Shown in pieces: positions 32,309 to 32,658 of a DNA stretch of 32,658 nt (the stretch's first letter is position 1; the number at the start of each line of letters is the position of its first letter). Source of the DNA: Bigelowiella natans CCMP2755 (taxonomy: Eukaryota; Cercozoa; Chlorarachniophyceae); assembly GCA_000320545.1 (NCBI GenBank), contig ADNK01002465.1, positions 1 to 32,658 of the forward strand. The letters are read 5' to 3'. A program made the translations under genes and the position numbers. Below the pieces are notes generated by a model, which saw nothing but the letters and a program-made list of their open reading frames with translations, had not been told where the DNA came from and made no database searches.

Positions 32309-32642
32309 CTTGACAGACGATGCGTTTGTGTGTGTGTGTGCGCGCGCGCGCAGGTTCGTCTCGATCGAAAAGTGCTGAATGCAACTATCTTCGAGGACGC
32401 AGTATCACAGGAGTTCGGCCTGCCTGGGGCTGTCTCCAACGTGTCGCTGGTGGGCGGTAATAAGGTATATAATGAGCGTTGTGTAGTGGTCGCATCATTA
32501 GCAGCGCAGCTGCACAATGCGGAACAACACCACACTGAATATTCTCCCCGCCCCCTCTCCCCCCCCTTCCCTCATACGTGAAGGTGCTGTTCTCTGAGTT
32601 CACGGAGGCGTTGCGGAGGCTGATGAAGAAAGTTGGGGCGGG
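29985..32642 (+). CDS. WASHC4: WASH complex subunit 4 (SWIP/KIAA1033 homologue), 5' part
   Basis: WASHC4 is a core subunit of the pentameric WASH complex, which activates Arp2/3 on endosomes. Exons: 29985-30136, 30250-30382, 30585-30696, 30764-30921, 31160-31238, 31393-31430, 31591-31641, 31777-31824, 31999-32031, 32354-32464, 32584-32642, running off the right edge. The 324 codons here are the N-terminal quarter of a roughly 1100-residue family. Landmarks align in order with the animal protein: EDIGDSWDAEHDPI, AHLCEEMREMEHLAERRFYG, MGMFLPFFQDLVNFIERAQA, NVICQLACLYHARQKLYMTT, GGLCRVLVTMD, IADGWHQYK and a Q-rich LFEGLL segment. The ATG at 29985 sits in a good context (AAAATGG). The exon 9 donor (CTG|GTGCAG) is uncertain because a CA repeat follows. 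Exons are short (33-158 nt) and introns are 53-322 nt. Confidence 0.92.
31672..31688. repeat. 17-nt G homopolymer
   Basis: In the WASHC4 intron 31642-31776, 30 nt after the donor, preceded by G-rich GGAGG stretches, so G-quadruplex formation is conceivable. Confidence 0.9.
32032..32353. other. 322-nt WASHC4 intron with microsatellites
   Basis: Holds (CA)n at about 32040-32057, ATC-rich stretches, (GA)n at 32259-32303, and GT/CG alternation at 32323-32350 that runs into the acceptor GCGCAG at 32353. Confidence 0.7.
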
Positions 32643-32658
32643 GTAGTGCATACACGGT

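Noticed and set aside
1-32658. CRISPR arrays, operons, Shine-Dalgarno sites, tRNA or rRNA genes
   Set aside because: The repeats are microsatellites without spacers, genes are spliced and eukaryotic, and I saw no cloverleaf or rRNA core sequence.

Overview
The window is nuclear DNA from an intron-rich, gene-dense microbial eukaryote. Almost no gene is a single open frame. Coding sequence comes in short exons with GT..AG borders, and I assembled them by matching intron phase, splice consensus and protein-family motifs. Microsatellites and homopolymer runs fill the introns and break into exons as poly-Ser, poly-Gln and poly-Thr. A secreted GCC2/GCC3-type Cys-rich protein with a Pro-Thr tail, a WASH-complex subunit, a RUN/Rubicon-like protein and a METTL24-like methyltransferase together suggest a protist. 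A stramenopile-type alga or relative is my best guess, but this is inference.

Eight genes can be supported, and they alternate strictly in strand. (1) Minus, 9124 to beyond base 1: TARBP1/Trm3-type tRNA Gm18 2'-O-methyltransferase, large armadillo-like part only, with the catalytic SpoU domain off the left edge. (2) Plus, 9644-10943: secreted Cys-rich protein. (3) Minus, 13782-11724: membrane-anchored METTL24-like methyltransferase. (4) Plus, 13799-14713: small Cys-rich one-pass membrane protein of unknown family, with its start codon 16 bp from that of gene 3. (5) Minus, 23765-15727: 28-exon protein with a RUN domain, coiled coil, SH3b-like domain and Rubicon/PLEKHM-type zinc domain. (6) Plus, 24507-26708: NEK-family kinase with a 14-nt exon. 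(7) Minus, 29023-27428: KsgA/Dim1/TFB1M-type rRNA adenine dimethyltransferase, probably organellar. (8) Plus, 29985 to beyond the right edge: WASHC4 (SWIP), N-terminal part.

In function, genes 1, 3 and 7 are methyltransferases (two for RNA, one of unknown substrate). Genes 5 and 8 both point to endosome/lysosome membrane traffic (RUN + Rubicon homology; WASH complex on retromer-coated endosomes). There is no operon logic. The genes share four divergent promoter regions (9125-9643, 13783-13798, 23766-24506, 29024-29984) and three convergent 3' regions (10944-11723, 14714-15726, 26709-27427). A roughly 120-bp dispersed element occurs in two of the convergent regions. I saw no rRNA, tRNA, CRISPR or intact transposase gene. 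Exon borders come from reading alone, with no transcript evidence. Most are phase-consistent and motif-supported, and the weak ones are named in the entries.
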